From contig PTEX01000015.1 in NCBI GenBank assembly GCA_003342815.1, positions 3,009,391 to 3,073,390 on the forward strand: DNA of 64,000 nt, in the 5' to 3' direction. The notes under the pieces were generated by a model. The model was given only the letters and a program-made list of their open reading frames with translations. It had not been told where the DNA came from and ran no database searches. This document shows, piece by piece, positions 61,526 through 64,000 of this stretch (its first letter is position 1; every line of letters starts with the position of its first letter). The position numbers and the translations under genes were made by a program. The DNA is from Eudromia elegans (taxonomy: Eukaryota > Chordata > Aves > Tinamiformes > Tinamidae).

Positions 61526-61689
61526 CACAGAATCACAGAATCTTCAGGGTTGGAAGGGACCTCTGGAGATCATCTAGTCCAACTGCCCTGCTCCATCAGG
61601 GGCACCCAGAGAACAGGGCACAGGGTGGCATCCAAGTGGGTTTGGAAGATCTCCAGAGAAGCAGACTCCACAGCCTCTCTGGGCAGCCT
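61526..61689 (-). mobile_element. CR1 LINE short 3' end fragment
   Basis: CACAGAAT CACAGAAT octamers at 61526-61541, then TTGGAAGGGACCTCTGGAG, a CCCTG-CTCCAT-CAGGG hairpin (61586-61601), and the 3' UTR and extreme RT tail up to GGGCAGCCTC. Only about 165 bases remain of the element. The short length and well-kept 3' end are typical of strong 5' truncation during CR1 insertion. Confidence 0.95.
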
Positions 61690-62459
61690 CGACATTTCCT
61701 GGGCATTTTGTCTAAATGGGAAACTACTACTTCTAGAACCATCTGAGTGATCTCTGGCAAGTTTAGTATTTTCCACGAAATTTTACTTTTGAATACTTGC
61801 CAAACCAATAAAATAACTGAGGAGACTGTTAACTTACCATAGGAATTTCTAGCCTGTTTCGTGCGTATTTATTTTATTCCTACATTTCAGAGCAAAAATA
61901 TGGGTTAATAAATCATTCTACACAATCATTACATTGCACATTCCACACAGATGGGCAATTAAATTCCCTTCTTCACTGTTTCATTCTCTGATCTGGTATG
62001 AATTTATCTTGACACTGAATTACCACTGGAATTGTTACTTATTGCAAGTGATTTAAGGAAAAATCCATGCCCTCACATATGTTTACGTGATTCCTTGAAC
62101 AACAAGACTTTAAATTTGAGTATGGCCTTAGGGCACGTTTGCTGGTTAAATATAGATCCCTATAGTCAAGGTAATACACTTTGAAAAAGGGGATAAAAAT
62201 ACATTATAAATGATTGCAGAAGTGGGATGGTAATTAAAAAAAACCAAACTAAATAATAAACAATCCTTTCCTTCAAAAAGTCAACACAGAGAATATACCA
62301 AAGGAGAATTTTTCTCTGTGTAAGCAAATCCCTTGGAAGCAAATCTTCCTGGATTGTTCTGTGGAGAAATTAGGTCACATTTGGCTAACATGAGTTTATT
62401 GTCAGGGTAACCTGCTCCTTTGGCCCCTCCTGCATGTGGAGGGGCCTCTTGGCCCCTAT

Positions 62460-62488
62460 CTGTATGTGTGCATGTGTGTGTGTGTGCA
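62460..62488. repeat. (TG)n microsatellite
   Basis: Imperfect TG alternation (TGTATGTGTGCATGTGTGTG and onward) of under 30 bases. Confidence 0.85.
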
Positions 62489-63157
62489 TTTTCTCACTAA
62501 GGCTCTCTAATTGTCTGCATTGGGAATCCTGAAAATTAGCTGAGTTTACTTTTTTTTTTTTTTTAAACTTTATTTTTAAAAAATTTCTTCCCATATCTCT
62601 GCAGGTGCTTTAGAAAGATGTGGGCCAAAAGGTTACCAAATGTTTAGACTTGCTTGATCTTGGCATTCATTTTGGTTTCTTTTTCAAAAAAATTATTTCC
62701 AGGGTAAGCAGTTGAGAACTGCTAGGCTGTTTTGCAGACTCTGAAGTCTGTGTTGTAGAAAACAGCCGTCCAATAATAACAACTGTACAAAGTCATTTCA
62801 AAGCAAGCTATTATCTAGTCAATAATGAACAAAGAACAAGAACGTTTGCTTTTTGTTTCTTAATATGAAATAAATCCAGAATTTAAAAGCTTGATGGCCT
62901 TTTGAAGAACAACTCGTTCACATGTGATTTAGTCATATGACTGCCATAAATTTGTGGTACTGTGCTTTCTTTATAGCTTTTTTATCAGTCTGATAATTTA
63001 AGATATCTAACTTAATACTGTAGCATTAAGCATTCTTCCAAGATCTATGACTGTGTCAGCTTTTCCTATATATCCGCACTTTTATGAGACAACTCTGAAT
63101 GACTTTTGTTTTTTGAAACAGCAAGAAACATATTGCTCACAACCAACGCAACATGTG

Positions 63158-63178
63158 TTATGCACCAGAGGTGCATAA
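63158..63178. repeat. Perfect short palindrome
   Basis: TTATGCACC and GGTGCATAA form 9-base inverted arms around AGA. The half-site TTATGCA resembles a PAR-bZIP or C/EBP half-element, but this is only a resemblance. Confidence 0.8.
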
Positions 63179-63649
63179 TATCCTGAATAAACAGTCTCTG
63201 TGGTGCATTTATAAACAACAATGTAGTGAGTTGAACACTTGCACAGAACAAAATCACCCTGAGCTGGAGATAACGTGGCTTGCCATTGCCCTTATGGTTG
63301 CGCACTGCTGCACAGCCAGCCTGGAACCGAATCAGATTCCACCACAGTTTAGCACAGAGTCTCTCTGCTTTTAATCGGTGCAGTGAGGTAGAACGAGGCA
63401 CCAAAGGCAGGGTGGATTGTGAGATTGAAAGGGCAGAAGTGGAAAAAAATGCACTCGAGCTGCAGCAAAACTCCATGAGCTTCACTGTTAGCCTAAGCTG
63501 CAAAAGCACTGGCCTTTCAAGACATACTTGCAGGGGTATTTAATAACATGAGCTACTTGAAAATGGAAATGCAGAGCAGAAAAGAGTGTAATGTCAAGCT
63601 TATTAGCACAACCTGAATGATATTAAAGGATTGAGGACTAATTTTATAG

Positions 63650-64000
63650 GAAAAATAATTAAGGCCACCAAGGTAAAAAGGAAAGTGAGATAAAATGCAA
63701 TATAGAGTTACCAAAAACAGATTTTGAAGTGCAGCCCAATATTTTTCTTTAATAAAAATGGAGTTTTAGACTAGAGAAATACAGTGGATCTATCTGGATT
63801 GCAACAAAGTGTTTGATATGTTGCCACATAGGAAATTATTAGTTAAACTGAAATAAATGGGAATTAGGAGAATAATTCCAAGGTGAGTAATGAACTGGCT
63901 AAAAAGAAAACTTCCTGGGTTTTGCTTGAGAGGGAAATATGAGGCTAGAGGAAAACTTCTAGAGGAATTCATGAAGGATCTGCTTTGGGGTTGGTTGTAC
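63650..64000 (+). mobile_element. Ancient CR1-group LINE RT fragment, running off the window
   Basis: About 63784-63872 translates to IYLDCNKVFDMLPHRKLLVK then LK, a stop and MGI. This is RT motif A and its flank in CR1-group LINEs (typically [20 protein letters not shown]). About 110 bases on, GIHEGSALGLVV matches the next RT block, GVPQGSVLGPVL. The sequence before motif A (from about 63650) keeps faint similarity. Divergence is far higher than in the avian CR1 copies, and the wording at nucleotide level is closer to reptile-type CR1, so it probably predates birds. The 3' continuation is beyond 64000. Confidence 0.8.

Larger units (their letters stand above)
61690..63640. other. Noncoding DNA
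   Basis: A/T-rich unique sequence with a (TG)n run at 62460-62488, a T run at 62551-62564 and the palindrome at 63158-63178. A 147-codon - strand frame at 63066-63509 is the longest unexplained frame here, but has no recognisable motif and uneven composition. Confidence 0.55.

Noticed and set aside
63066-63509. 147-codon - strand frame
   Set aside because: No motif, signal or domain that I can name; the frame overlaps + strand frames of similar quality. Left as unexplained noncoding DNA.
17700-64000. PI15, JPH1 or other neighbour exons
   Set aside because: I looked for PI15 CAP-domain phrases and JPH1 MORN phrases among the translated frames and found none; the neighbours probably lie outside the window.
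1-64000. Endogenous retrovirus, Polinton, CRISPR array or a novel multi-gene system
   Set aside because: No paired long terminal repeats, retroviral or capsid-like protein motifs, regularly spaced repeats or gene cluster were seen. The window is one host gene plus LINE-bearing intergenic DNA.

Overview
This is AT-rich vertebrate nuclear DNA, almost certainly from a bird. The evidence is the spliced vertebrate gene GDAP1 and several avian-type CR1 LINE copies: 3' ends made of ATTCTRTG octamers, the usual avian CR1 3' untranslated sequence, and RT and endonuclease coding regions. The species cannot be named from the window.

Layout. Positions 1-9640 are AT-rich noncoding DNA with a (CCTT)n tract at the left edge and a small CpG-rich block near 6.6-6.85 kb. 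A CpG island at about 9.65-10.24 kb holds the GDAP1 promoter and first exon. GDAP1 lies on the + strand in six coding exons (9793-17343), all with GT/AG junctions, giving 343 codons that I assembled by hand. Two AATAAA signals follow at 17505 and 17648. A GC-rich block at 19.56-19.92 kb, 2 kb beyond the gene, carries a good CTCF-like motif. The rest, to 64 kb, is an intergenic stretch with no host coding exon that I can recognise. In other vertebrates GDAP1 lies between JPH1 and PI15, and I see coding exons of neither.

Repeats. From 35.7 kb on, the desert is peppered with CR1 LINEs. On the - strand there are copies at 35.84-36.75, 38.32-39.15 (internally deleted, with a TCTCC microsatellite grown inside it), 41.58-44.0 (longest on this strand, with scattered ambiguous bases), 51.84-52.43 (old) and 61.53-61.69 kb. 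On the + strand there are copies at 44.99-45.18 (with a fold-back at its 5' edge), about 53.9-56.48 and, at the right edge, a very old copy entering RT motif A at 63.65-64.0 kb. One tRNA-derived, MIR-like SINE remnant lies at 35.72-35.82 kb. I found no endogenous retrovirus, no RNA gene that I would defend, and no sign of a novel multi-gene system. The most useful unexplained observations are a short repeat shared by 45.18 and 53.53 kb, the fold-back CR1 end, the strand-skewed pyrimidine stretch at 31.4-32.2 kb, and the conserved hairpin at CR1 3' ends.
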